Shown here piece after piece: positions 37,154 through 46,022 of a DNA stretch of 64,000 bases. This stretch comes from Spirosoma rhododendri (GTDB lineage: Bacteria > Bacteroidota > Bacteroidia > Cytophagales > Spirosomataceae): assembly GCF_012849055.1 (NCBI RefSeq), contig NZ_CP051677.1:2308501-2372500 (forward strand). Direction: 5' to 3'. The translations under genes were made by a program, and so were the position numbers. The notes under the pieces are model-generated. The model saw only the letters and a list, made by a program, of their open reading frames with translations, had not been told where the DNA came from and did not search any database. Within the stretch, counting starts at the first letter, position 1, and every line of letters starts with the position of its first letter.

Positions 37154-38569
37154 ATGAATCCACGCGCTTCAAAAGCGGTTCAGGTACTACTCCTGAGCAA
37201 CTTAGCCAGTCTTTTAGCCGGCTGTACCGCTTTTTTTTATCAACCAACAGAAGCCCGGCGCGCTCGTCTGGGCGAAGAAACACCCGTAACCAGTAGTCTA
37301 CGCCAACTGCCTGCTGCTAAAGAAAAGCTGGTAGCGGCCGTGTACAAATTCCGGGATTTGACAGGTCAGTACAAACAGACAGAAACCGGGACTGGCTTCT
37401 CAACCGCTGTTACGCAGGGAACCACGAACATCCTGCTCAAAGCACTCGAAGAGAGCGGCTGGTTTGTGGCCATTGAGCGGGAAAACGTCAGTAACCTGCT
37501 CAATGAGCGCAAGATTGTCCGCTCCAGCGTGGCGCAATTTAAAGATGGCGAAAACCTGCCCCCGCTTCTCTTCGCCGGGATTATTCTGGAGGGTGGTGTG
37601 GTTTCGTACGATGCCAACATCATCACGGGTGGCGGTGGTCTGCAATACTTTGGCGCGGGTGGATCAACTCAGTATCGTCAGGATCGGGTAACGGTTTATC
37701 TGCGTGCGGTATCCACAAAATCCGGAAAGATTCTCAAAACCATCTACACCTCGAAAACCATCCTGTCGCAGACGGTCAACGCCAGCCTGTTTCGCTATGT
37801 GACGTTCAAGCGATTGCTGGAAACCGAAACCGGCCTGACCACCACCGAACCGGGACAAATGGCCGTAACGGAAGCCATCGAGAAAGCCGTCGAGGGGCTG
37901 ATCATCGAGGGCGTGCGCGACGGGCTGTGGGCTGCCGAAGCCAAGCAGGCCGGGCCGATGAAGCGGGTTGTCGATGCGTACGAAGCCGAGAAGACCCGGA
38001 TGAGCGAAACCGACGTGTATGGCATCCGTCCCGAAATCGACGCGCCCCTCGTTACGCTACAGCCCTACGCCGGGGTCATGCGTTACTACGGTGACTACGC
38101 CCGGCACACGATGAAAGGCGTTTATGGCGCGTCGCTGGACGTGTTTTTTACTTCGAAATTCGGCCTACAGGCCAATGCTGCAACGGGTACGCTCGCCAGT
38201 GAAGGGGCCTTCTCGACCCGCATAACATCGCTGGAGGGCAACCTGATCTTCCGGCCGACACCATTTCAGCACTGGACCTCGCTGCTCTTCATTGGTGCGG
38301 GCATGGTGTCGCGGGCGGGCAGCGGACCTTTGAATCTACAGGGCGACCGCTACTTGCAGGTGCAGGGGGGCGCGGGTATTCAGTATTCGACAAACGGGCT
38401 GTTTGGCTTTCGCTCGACCATCTCCTATAACCAGCCGTTTACCGACGCGCTCGACGGTATTGTGGCCGGAGACCGCAACGACTATTATCTGCGCGGTACG
38501 CTGGGCCTGACGCTGAACATTGGCAGTATCTACCGACCTAAACGTACCCCCGTCAAAACTCGTAAATAA
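37154..38569 (+). CDS. csgG: Curli secretion channel CsgG with C-terminal barrel-like extension
   Basis: An outer-membrane lipoprotein of 471 residues with lipobox LAGC. Residues about 50-285 match CsgG, the nonameric secretion channel: VAAVYKFRDLTGQYK, SGWFVAIERENVSNLLNERK and TSKTILSQTVNASLFRYVTF are all recognisable. E. coli CsgG is 277 residues and ends here. The remaining 185 residues or so have alternating strand-like segments (QPYAGVMRYYGDYA, YLQVQGGAGIQYSTNG, YYLRGTLGLTLNIG) that look like an eight-stranded outer-membrane barrel. Whether this part is a barrel, and what it does, is inference. Confidence 0.93.
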   Translation: MNPRASKAVQVLLLSNLASLLAGCTAFFYQPTEARRARLGEETPVTSSLRQLPAAKEKLVAAVYKFRDLTGQYKQTETGTGFSTAVTQGTTNILLKALEESGWFVAIERENVSNLLNERKIVRSSVAQFKDGENLPPLLFAGIILEGGVVSYDANIITGGGGLQYFGAGGSTQYRQDRVTVYLRAVSTKSGKILKTIYTSKTILSQTVNASLFRYVTFKRLLETETGLTTTEPGQMAVTEAIEKAVEGLIIEGVRDGLWAAEAKQAGPMKRVVDAYEAEKTRMSETDVYGIRPEIDAPLVTLQPYAGVMRYYGDYARHTMKGVYGASLDVFFTSKFGLQANAATGTLASEGAFSTRITSLEGNLIFRPTPFQHWTSLLFIGAGMVSRAGSGPLNLQGDRYLQVQGGAGIQYSTNGLFGFRSTISYNQPFTDALDGIVAGDRNDYYLRGTLGLTLNIGSIYRPKRTPVKTRK

Positions 38570-38592
38570 CCACTCTTCATCACTCAATAGCC

Positions 38593-40128
38593 GTGATCCC
38601 CCGACCTCTTTTCCCCAAATCGTTTTTATTCCTGCTTACACTGCTGACTGGCTTAGTCGGCCTGTGGAGTTGCAACGAAGATATTTACGTTGACCCGGTA
38701 CAACTGACGACCATACGCGGTCGGGTCGTGTACAGCCTTGATCAGCAGCCCGCCCGCAATGCGACCGTCAAGCTGACGCCCGGCAGCCGGGTTGTCTCAA
38801 CCGACTCGTCGGGAACGTTCCGCTTCGATAGTGTCGTGGTGGGTAGTTACACCGTGCAGGCGTCAAAAACAGGTTACGGCACGCAGGTGGCAACGGTATC
38901 GGCAACGGTAGGTACGTCGCCCGTCGTGACTATTCAGCTTACTGATGATAAGTCGCAAAACCGCCCTCCGAGCACGCCCACGCTGGTATCGCCCGCCCTC
39001 AACAGCACGGCCCAATCGACCACGCTGACGCTGAAATGGTCGTCGACCGACCCCAACCGCGACACGCTGACCTACAACGTACTGCTGTACCGGGCCGGTG
39101 CCGCCACGCCCACCAGTTCGTATACCGGCCTGACGGCCGATTCGGTGGTTGTGTCAGGGCTGGAGTACAACACGACGTATCTGTGGCAAGTGATCGTGAG
39201 CGACAAGGTAAACACTGTGAACGGGCCGGTATGGTCGTTCCAGACGGGGTCGTACCCCGATTATACCTACGTCTTCGCCCGGCGCATGAACGGGCAGTTT
39301 CAGCTATTCGGTGCTACGGCGGCTGGTGCCGTAAGTCAGCTTACCCGTGACGGCAGTAACTGGCGACCCATCATAAGCCCCAACCGGCAGCGCATCGCCT
39401 TTATTTCCAACACCGATACCGAACTGCAACTGTACACGATGAACCTGGACGGCAGCAACCGGCAGCAGGTAACGTCGGTACCTATCGCGGGGCTGTCGGC
39501 GGCTGATCTGTCGTTCTGCTGGTCGCCCGACGGCACGCAGTTGCTGTACCCCAGCAACGACCGGCTCTATGCGGTCCGCACTGACGGAACGGGCCTGCGC
39601 GTGGTAGCGCGGGCCAGTAGTGGCCGTATCTGGGCCGGTTGCGACTGGACCCCGCAGGGCAACCGTATTGCCGCGCGCACGACCGGTACTGGTCTGTACG
39701 ACAACGAACTGAGCGTATTCAATACGGATGGCAGCGCAGCCCAGACCGTCTATACCCGACGGGCGGCCCGTGTGGGTAACCCAGTCTTTTCCATCAACGG
39801 GCAGCAACTGCTGTTCTCCGCCGACTCGACCGATTTCCAGAACGAGCAGGGTCGCCAGCTCGATGCCCGGCTCTACCGGCTCAACCTGACGACTGGCTCG
39901 CTAACTGACCTGTCGCGGATTCAGATAACTAACAATCAGACGGCGCAGACAAACAAGACCGCCGGGACAAACGATCTCGAACCACGTTTTTCGCCCACCG
40001 GTGCCAGCATCATCTTTACCAACACGGATAACACCGGCATCGGTCAGCGCAATGTCTACACTGTCGATGCCAATGGGCAGAACCGCAAACAGATTCTGTC
40101 GCAGGCCGAGATGCCGTATTGGCGATGA
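38593..40128 (+). CDS. Lipoprotein with CarboxypepD-reg-like, FN3 and beta-propeller (PD40) domains
   Basis: A protein of 511 residues starting at GTG with lipobox LWSC. From about residue 40 to 110 it has a carboxypeptidase regulatory-like domain (TIRGRVVYSLDQQPARNATV), then an FN3-like domain (about 125-220), then TolB/PD40-type propeller blades (INPxxQRIAFISNTDTELQL-like units and FSINGQQLLFSADS). It is probably anchored at the outer membrane and displays a propeller. It follows csgG by 23 bases and is likely in the same operon, so a link with curli assembly or adhesion is possible but unproven. Confidence 0.82.
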   Translation: MIPRPLFPKSFLFLLTLLTGLVGLWSCNEDIYVDPVQLTTIRGRVVYSLDQQPARNATVKLTPGSRVVSTDSSGTFRFDSVVVGSYTVQASKTGYGTQVATVSATVGTSPVVTIQLTDDKSQNRPPSTPTLVSPALNSTAQSTTLTLKWSSTDPNRDTLTYNVLLYRAGAATPTSSYTGLTADSVVVSGLEYNTTYLWQVIVSDKVNTVNGPVWSFQTGSYPDYTYVFARRMNGQFQLFGATAAGAVSQLTRDGSNWRPIISPNRQRIAFISNTDTELQLYTMNLDGSNRQQVTSVPIAGLSAADLSFCWSPDGTQLLYPSNDRLYAVRTDGTGLRVVARASSGRIWAGCDWTPQGNRIAARTTGTGLYDNELSVFNTDGSAAQTVYTRRAARVGNPVFSINGQQLLFSADSTDFQNEQGRQLDARLYRLNLTTGSLTDLSRIQITNNQTAQTNKTAGTNDLEPRFSPTGASIIFTNTDNTGIGQRNVYTVDANGQNRKQILSQAEMPYWR

Positions 40129-40131
40129 AGT

Positions 40132-40368
40132 TTACGACGTAGCTTGATCGCGGATGGTCAGCTTATCGACTTCCAGCTCGCCGATGTGTAACTTTTTGAT
40201 TAACGCCCGGCCAACAGCAAGCTGCCCGATGGCTAACGCGCCAATTGCCAGCGCACCCACGGCCATCGCACCGGCGGCAAATGCACCGATAGCCAGTCGC
40301 CCGGCCGCTGCCTGACTGATTTGTTTTTCTGCGGTTCGGGTCAAGAAGGAAGATTTGTGCTTTGACAT
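40132..40368 (-). CDS. Small protein with AIGALAVG-type repeats
   Basis: A protein of 78 residues with a basic, Ser-rich N-terminus, then tandem short repeats of about five residues (AIGAFAAGAMAVGALAIG) and a charged end (IKKLHIGELEVDKLTIRD). Such repeats suggest a small beta-helix or membrane-associated structure; similar small proteins occur in other bacteria, with no known role. The stop lies three bases from the stop of the convergent lipoprotein gene. Confidence 0.7.
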   Translation of the reverse strand: MSKHKSSFLTRTAEKQISQAAAGRLAIGAFAAGAMAVGALAIGALAIGQLAVGRALIKKLHIGELEVDKLTIRDQATS

Positions 40369-40427
40369 AGTCGTAGTTGATTAGTCAACAACCAGTAAAC
40401 GCACCAGTAAGCAAAGGGTTATCAACA

Positions 40428-40479
40428 CAGCGGCACGGAGCGTACAGAGAGTTTATACTCCGTATTCTCTGTGCCGCTG
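40428..40479. repeat. Imperfect dyad after the PIN toxin gene
   Basis: Arms CAGCGGCAC and GTGCCGCTG with an inner GGAG / CTCC pairing. The wording (AACACAGCGGCACGGAG) matches the left arm of the perfect dyad at 41222-41281. It is placed to terminate the leftward toxin gene. Confidence 0.65.
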
Positions 40480-40492
40480 CATTGAAAAATCC

Positions 40493-40903
40493 TTACAGTT
40501 TGTCCAGTAATGATTTGAACACGTCCAGATTGATAACTTCTAGCCTGGGGAAGTCTACGGTTGCTAGCACTTCATAGTGCTTGTCTTCCGTCACGATAAA
40601 ATCAACGTTCGCTGCGAAAGCGCAGTCAACGAATTTATCGTCGTCGGGGTCATTGGTAATCAGAGGCCAATGGAAAAAAACGTCGACCTGATGGATATGA
40701 TCCGATTGAGTCAATAACTGATAAACTGGCTCAGAAACCACCGGACTGAAATAGCGGTCGATCAACTCAACATATTCTGTCAGTATCTCATTGGAGATGT
40801 ATAGGTCAAAGCGCTTTTGGCGAATGGCTTGAAATAGCCAATGGTAGGGCGAACGCGTTGATATCGATACCAGTAGACAATTGGTGTCCAGAACGATCTT
40901 CAT
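40493..40903 (-). CDS. PIN-domain toxin
   Basis: A protein of 136 residues with the PIN ribonuclease fold. The acidic residues of the active site are seen in VLDTNCLLVS near the N-terminus, an ILTEY segment, DPDDDKFVDCAFAA in the centre and FIVTEDKHY toward the end. PIN toxins of the VapC-like type cleave RNA when freed from their antitoxin. The start overlaps the antitoxin gene by four bases (ATGA), so the pair is translationally coupled. Confidence 0.88.
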   Translation of the reverse strand: MKIVLDTNCLLVSISTRSPYHWLFQAIRQKRFDLYISNEILTEYVELIDRYFSPVVSEPVYQLLTQSDHIHQVDVFFHWPLITNDPDDDKFVDCAFAANVDFIVTEDKHYEVLATVDFPRLEVINLDVFKSLLDKL

Positions 40904-41124
40904 TCTGCCCTGCCTTTTCGAAAATCAGTCGTCAACCACTGTGTCATCAATTCATCGGAGTAGCCTCTTTCGTCCCAAACAGCATCGGCAGCCTGTGATG
41001 CTTTTTCGGCGAAGTAATCGACAATGCGCTGATTGATTGCCAGCAGGTCTTCGTCTGATACCTGACTGGCATATAACTTCAGCAGACTCATCTGCAAATT
41101 CGACAAAGGTGGATTTGTTGACAT
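40900..41124 (-). CDS. Putative antitoxin to the PIN toxin
   Basis: Small helical protein of 74 residues starting MSTNPPLSNLQMSLLKLYA with the motif SDEDLLAINQRIVDYFAEK, and a charged end (TTDFRKGRAE). The size, position and four-base overlap with the PIN gene identify it as the antitoxin. The helical pattern is like the short antitoxins that accompany PIN toxins in cyanobacteria and Bacteroidota. It probably represses its own promoter. The frame is open 34 codons upstream, but this part enters the palindrome side and is not used here. Confidence 0.78.
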   Translation of the reverse strand: MSTNPPLSNLQMSLLKLYASQVSDEDLLAINQRIVDYFAEKASQAADAVWDERGYSDELMTQWLTTDFRKGRAE

Positions 41125-41221
41125 AATCGTACCGCTTTTGTCTAAAGTTACGACAATTCTGTAATCTAAGATTCTTGTCATGTCTAGGGGAAAACATAGA
41201 CAGAGCAGACAAAAATGTCTC

Positions 41222-41281
41222 AACACAGAGGCACGGAGAACACGGAGCGTAAAACCTCCGTGTTCTCCGTGCCTCTGTGTT
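41222..41281. repeat. Perfect 26-bp dyad after pyruvate carboxylase
   Basis: Arms AACACAGAGGCACGGAGAAC... and its exact complement, with an 8-base loop CGTAAAAC. It lies 22 bases past the stop of the leftward pyruvate carboxylase gene and probably acts as its terminator. The wording is shared with the dyad at 40428-40479. Confidence 0.9.
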
Positions 41282-41303
41282 AAAAAACTTTTTAAAACTC
41301 GTT

Positions 41304-44300
41304 TTACGACAATTCTACGACCCAGTCGTCCTGCTCGACGACGGTGCCTTCTGAAAGCACGATCTTCGACACCTTACCTACTCTTGGTGCCGATACGATG
41401 CTCTCCATCTTCATGGCTTCGATGACGAACAGTGGCTGATTCTTCTTCACCTCATCGCCAACCTTGACCATGATGCGCGTCAGCCGACCCTGTAACGGCG
41501 CACCCACGTCAGCGGGCTTGCTCACCTTGGCGTTCTGCTGCTTCTCGACCTTCGACGCCCGATCGCGCACCTGTACCTGACGGCTTTGCCCGTTCAGTTC
41601 AAACGTGATCGTCCGCATACCGTACTCGTCGGGTTCGGATTTGAACAGCAGCCGTACCAGGATGTTTTTGCCTTCCTCGATCTCGATCAGAATCTCCTCG
41701 TTCTCTTTCAGCCCGTAGAAGAATGCGGGTGTCGGAATCACGCTGACATCGCCGTATTGGTCGTTGGCCTTGTAGTACTCATCGTACACCTTTGGGTACA
41801 TCTGGTACGACAGATAGTCCTCGAAACCAGCGTTGAGCGGGTATTTTTCTTCGAACTTTTTAAAGTCAGCGTCGAAGTCGATGGGTTTCAGGTGCTCGTT
41901 CGGGCGACCCGTAATCGGCTCTTCGCCTTTCAGCACGGCCGCTTGCACATCTTTGGGGAAGCCGCCCACCGGCTGACCTAGCTCACCTTTGAAGAAGCCC
42001 CGTACCGACTCTGGAAACGCCAGCGATTCACCCCGGCTGACGACATCGTCGGCGGTCAGGTTGTTGGCCGTCATGAAGATTGCCATGTCGCCGACGACCT
42101 TCGAGGAGGGTGTTACCTTCACGATGTTGCCGAACAGGTCGTTGGCCACGACGTAGTTTTTCTTCAGCGTCTCGAACTTGTCGCCCAGCCCCGTCGCGAT
42201 GGCCTGCGGCTTGAGGTTGGAGTACTGTCCGCCCGGAATCTCGTTTTCGTAGACCTCCGCGCTGCCCGCCTTCATGCCTGACTCAAACGGATAGTAGTAC
42301 TCCCGTACGTCTTCCCAATAGTTGGAATACGCGTTGAGCGAGCTAAGATTTACCGGTGATTCGCGCTCGTGGCCCTGCATCATCGCCACCACCGAGTTGA
42401 AGTTCGGCTGCGAGGTCAGGCCCGATAACGCACCCAGTGCGCAGTCGATGATGTCGACGTTGGCGTCGACGGCTTTCAGGTAAGTAGCTGCCTGAATACC
42501 AGCTGTGTCGTGGGTGTGCAGGTGAATCGGGATGTTGACGGCCTGCTTCAGTTCGCGCACCAGTACCTCCGCCGACAGTGGTTTTAGTAACCCGGCCATG
42601 TCTTTGATACACAGCAGGTGCGCGCCTTCGTCCTCAAGCTGACGGGCCATGTCGAGGTAATACTGAAGCGTATATTTCGTCTCGTCGGGCGAAAGCATAT
42701 CGCCGGTGTAGCAGATGGCTGCTTCGCAAAGCGCGTCTGTGCGTTCGCGGACGGCCTTCATGCTCACTTTCATCGCTTCGATCCAGTTGAGCGAGTCAAA
42801 AATGCGGAACACGTCGATGCCCGTTTCCCACGATTTCTCCACGAATTTCTCGATCAGGTTGTCAGGGTAAGCCGAGTAGCCGACAGCGTTGGAACCGCGA
42901 AACAGCATTTGCAGCAGCATGTTGGGCATGGCTTCGCGCAGAGCCGCCAGTCGTTTCCACGGGCTTTCGTAGAGAAACCGCATCGCTACGTCGAAAGTGG
43001 CCCCGCCCCAGACTTCCATAGAAAACAGTTCGGGGTTGGCTTTAGCAAAACCGTCGGCTACCTTCTGCAAATCCTGCGTCCTGACGCGCGTCGCCAGCAG
43101 CGATTGGTGGCCGTCGCGGAAGGTAGTGTCGGTGTAGAGAATGCCCTTATGGTCTTTTACCCAACCGGCAAATTTCTCGCGGCCCATATCTTTCAGGCGG
43201 TTGCGGTTACCGTCGGGGTAGGGGCTGTAGGGGTCCGAAAACGGCACGACGGGCGTACGAAACACCTTGCTGTCGTCTTTCTTCTTTACCTCCGGGTTGC
43301 CGTTGACAATAACGTCGGCGAGGTAGTTGAGCGCGCGCGACGAACGGTCCTGCGGCTTGCGGAAGTCGAACAGTTCGGGGTGCGTTTCGATAAACGATAC
43401 CCGCGCTTCGCCCCGCTGGAAAATGGGGTTGCTGATGACGTTCAGCAGGAAGCCGATATTCGTTTTTACCCCCCGGATACGGAATTCGAGCAGTGCCCGC
43501 GTCAGCCGTTGGGTAGCGCCTTTCAGCGTCCGTCCCCGCGCCGATACCTTCACGATCATCGAGTCGAAGTAGGGCGAGATCTTCATGCCCGCGTAGCTGC
43601 TGCCCTCGTCGAGCCGGATGCCGAAACCAGCCGCGTTGCGGTAGGCCGTAATCGTGCCGAAGTCGGGTTTGAAACCGTTGGCGGGGTCTTCCGTCGTGAT
43701 ACGGCACTGAATGGCAAAGCCGTTGAGCGGCACCTCGTCCTGATGCGTGATATAGATGCCGTTGTCGCTGAGCCGGTAGCCCATCGCAATCAGAATCTGC
43801 GTTCTAACGATGTCGATCCCTGTAATTTCTTCCGTGATCGTATGCTCGACCTGAATCCGTGGGTTGACCTCGATAAAGTAGATATTCTCGTTTTTGTCGA
43901 CCAGAAATTCGACTGTACCAGCGTTGGAATAGTTTACCGCCCGGCCCAGTTGCAGGGCGTAATCGTAGAGTTTCTGCTTGGTTTCCTGCCGCAGCCCAAA
44001 CGACGGGGCTACTTCGACAACCTTCTGAAACCGGCGCTGCACCGAACAGTCGCGTTCGTAGAGGTGAACGATATTGCCGTACTGATCGCCCAGCAATTGT
44101 ACTTCGATGTGCTTGGGGTCTTCGATGAATTTTTCGAGGAAGATCGTGTCGTCGCCGAAAGCGTTTCTCGCTTCGTTTTTCGCTTCAGCAAACGCTTTCT
44201 CGAAATCTTCGGCCTGCCGTACCACGCGCATGCCGCGCCCACCGCCCCCAGCCGCGGCTTTCACCATCACCGGAAAACCGATTCGTCCGGCTTCCTGCAA

Positions 44301-44753
44301 GGCAAACTCCGGTGTCATATCCGGCTCGCGCGAGTCGGGAATCAGCGGCACGTTTGCGGTTGTCGCCAGGTTTTTAGCGCGCACTTTATCGCCCAGCGCG
44401 TCCATCGCTTCGGGCGACGGACCAACGAAAATGATACCTTCCTCGCGGCACCGCCGGGCCAGCTTTACGTTTTCCGACAGAAAGCCGTAGCCGGGGTGAA
44501 TAGCGTCGATCTGATGGTGTTTGGCCAGCAGAATAATACCTTCTACGTCGAGGTAGGGTTTGAGTGGGTCTTCGTCGCGACCAATTTTGTAGGCTTCGTC
44601 GGCTTTGTAGCGATGGAGCGAATAGCGGTCTTCGTAGGTGTAAACGGCTACGGTGGTGATACCAAGCTCGGTAGCAGCCCGCATGATGCGGATGGCGATT
44701 TCACCCCGGTTGACAACGAGCAGGCGTTTGATCGGGCGGATGTAGTCCTTCAT
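41304..44753 (-). CDS. pyc: Pyruvate carboxylase
   Basis: Biotin enzyme of 1149 residues that carboxylates pyruvate to oxaloacetate to refill the TCA cycle. Domain order: biotin carboxylase (about 1-460, with the ATP-grasp glycine loop AAAGGGGRGMRVV and FLEKFIEDPKHIEVQ), carboxyltransferase (about 540-810, TTFRDGHQSLLATRVR and MEVWGGATFDVAMRF with the metal site) and the biotin carrier domain at the end, with biotinylated Lys1115 in IEAMKMES. All three are complete. The hairpin at 41222-41281 follows the gene. No partner gene is adjacent. Confidence 0.97.
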   Translation of the reverse strand: MKDYIRPIKRLLVVNRGEIAIRIMRAATELGITTVAVYTYEDRYSLHRYKADEAYKIGRDEDPLKPYLDVEGIILLAKHHQIDAIHPGYGFLSENVKLARRCREEGIIFVGPSPEAMDALGDKVRAKNLATTANVPLIPDSREPDMTPEFALQEAGRIGFPVMVKAAAGGGGRGMRVVRQAEDFEKAFAEAKNEARNAFGDDTIFLEKFIEDPKHIEVQLLGDQYGNIVHLYERDCSVQRRFQKVVEVAPSFGLRQETKQKLYDYALQLGRAVNYSNAGTVEFLVDKNENIYFIEVNPRIQVEHTITEEITGIDIVRTQILIAMGYRLSDNGIYITHQDEVPLNGFAIQCRITTEDPANGFKPDFGTITAYRNAAGFGIRLDEGSSYAGMKISPYFDSMIVKVSARGRTLKGATQRLTRALLEFRIRGVKTNIGFLLNVISNPIFQRGEARVSFIETHPELFDFRKPQDRSSRALNYLADVIVNGNPEVKKKDDSKVFRTPVVPFSDPYSPYPDGNRNRLKDMGREKFAGWVKDHKGILYTDTTFRDGHQSLLATRVRTQDLQKVADGFAKANPELFSMEVWGGATFDVAMRFLYESPWKRLAALREAMPNMLLQMLFRGSNAVGYSAYPDNLIEKFVEKSWETGIDVFRIFDSLNWIEAMKVSMKAVRERTDALCEAAICYTGDMLSPDETKYTLQYYLDMARQLEDEGAHLLCIKDMAGLLKPLSAEVLVRELKQAVNIPIHLHTHDTAGIQAATYLKAVDANVDIIDCALGALSGLTSQPNFNSVVAMMQGHERESPVNLSSLNAYSNYWEDVREYYYPFESGMKAGSAEVYENEIPGGQYSNLKPQAIATGLGDKFETLKKNYVVANDLFGNIVKVTPSSKVVGDMAIFMTANNLTADDVVSRGESLAFPESVRGFFKGELGQPVGGFPKDVQAAVLKGEEPITGRPNEHLKPIDFDADFKKFEEKYPLNAGFEDYLSYQMYPKVYDEYYKANDQYGDVSVIPTPAFFYGLKENEEILIEIEEGKNILVRLLFKSEPDEYGMRTITFELNGQSRQVQVRDRASKVEKQQNAKVSKPADVGAPLQGRLTRIMVKVGDEVKKNQPLFVIEAMKMESIVSAPRVGKVSKIVLSEGTVVEQDDWVVELS

Positions 44754-45016
44754 CGGTTAGTAAACAAAGTAGCGCAATGGAGATGCAGCCAGTTGAGGAG
44801 GCTTTCGTGCTCCGGCAGGTGATCGATAAACGATTGACATGGCAATTTTGCTGAAAAATTGTAAATCTGCCCGTTTCGCCCCACAATCATTGGTAAATAC
44901 AGCGCTTTTGAAAAATAATACAGTAGTCGCCGGCCTGAAAACAGCATGAGTATAAATACGCAGACGGTGGTAGCTGGTATCAGCGACAGGTCAGTTGGTA
45001 GCGGGGCTGGGTTCGA

Positions 45017-45047
45017 TTGGTTTTCAGGCCCCGAATTGCTAAACTTG
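45017..45047 (+). promoter_or_regulatory. Candidate promoter for thrB
   Basis: TTG (45017-45019), a 20-base spacer and TAAACTTG (45040-45047), one base off the TAnnTTTG consensus. It lies 39 bases before the GTG start chosen for thrB and inside the longer alternative frame. The rest of the 333 bases between pyc and this start shows nothing else clear. Confidence 0.5.
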
Positions 45048-45086
45048 CACCGCCCCGAACGCGGGGACTGCTTCTCTGAATTTACT

Positions 45087-46019
45087 GTGGAATCCATTCG
45101 CGTATTTGCCCCGGCTACCGTTGCCAACGTAGCCTGCGGGTTCGATATTTTTGGCTTTGCCGTCGCCAGCCCCGGCGATGAGGTAGTACTGACCCGTAGT
45201 GAAACGCCCGGTGTGCGCATTACCGACATCATCGGCGACGAAGGGCGGCTACCGCGCGAAGCCAGCCGTAACACGGCCGGTATTTCCATCCAGAAATATC
45301 TTCAGCATATCGGCCAGCCTGAGCTGGGATTCGAGATGGTGCTCAACAAGCAGATGCCGTTGGGCAGTGGGCTTGGTTCCAGCGCGGCCAGTGCGGTAGC
45401 GGGTGTGTTTGCCGCCAACGAATTGCTCGGTCGCCCGCTGACGCCCCTGCAACTGCTGCCGTTTGCGATGGAAGGAGAGCGCATCGCCTGCGGATCGGCC
45501 CATGCCGACAACGTAGGGCCGTCGCTGCTGGGTGGTTTCGTGGTTGTGCGTAGCTATAACCCGCTCGACGTGGTCAGAATTCAGACCCCGGCTTCGCTGT
45601 ACTGCACGCTCGTTCACCCCGACATTGAGGTGAATACCAAAGACGCCCGGTTTATCCTGAAAAATGAAGTCTCGCTGAAGAATACCATCATACAGATGGG
45701 CAACGTCGCCGGGCTGATTGCGGGTCTGATGACGCCCGATTACGACCTGATCAGCCGTTCATTGGTCGACGTTATTATCGAGCCCGTCCGGTCGATTCTG
45801 ATTCCTGAATTCAACGAGGTGAAGCAGGCTGCGCTGGATGCCGGTGCGCTGGGGTGCAGCATTTCCGGCTCCGGCCCATCGATGTTTGCCCTGAGCCGCG
45901 ACGCCGACGTCGCCGAGCGCATTGGCGCGGCTATGCAGCAGGCGTTTCTGGCCGTTGGTATTACCAGCGAAGCCTACGTATCCGAAATCAACCAACAGGG
46001 ACCAAAAGTACTGGCCTAA
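45087..46019 (+). CDS. thrB: Homoserine kinase
   Basis: GHMP-family kinase of 310 residues that phosphorylates L-homoserine in threonine synthesis. The N-terminus ESIRVFAPATVANVACGFD, the ATP-binding glycine loop PLGSGLGSSAASAVAG, and the C-terminal ALGCSISGSGPSMFAL motif are all typical. The start is GTG, which gives exactly the usual ThrB length. An ATG at 44946 would add 47 residues not found in the family, and a promoter-like element lies between the two. thrA and thrC are not nearby. Confidence 0.9.
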   Translation: MESIRVFAPATVANVACGFDIFGFAVASPGDEVVLTRSETPGVRITDIIGDEGRLPREASRNTAGISIQKYLQHIGQPELGFEMVLNKQMPLGSGLGSSAASAVAGVFAANELLGRPLTPLQLLPFAMEGERIACGSAHADNVGPSLLGGFVVVRSYNPLDVVRIQTPASLYCTLVHPDIEVNTKDARFILKNEVSLKNTIIQMGNVAGLIAGLMTPDYDLISRSLVDVIIEPVRSILIPEFNEVKQAALDAGALGCSISGSGPSMFALSRDADVAERIGAAMQQAFLAVGITSEAYVSEINQQGPKVLA

Positions 46020-46022
46020 TAG

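Noticed and set aside
40381..41290. An insertion sequence around the toxin-antitoxin pair
   Set aside because: No transposase gene and no target-site duplication were seen; only the flanking dyads are shared.
42618..44822. A 734-codon open frame on the strand opposite pyruvate carboxylase
   Set aside because: Its sequence has no recognisable domain, and it lies fully antisense to a gene with three clear biotin-enzyme domains. Long antisense frames are common in genes of this composition.
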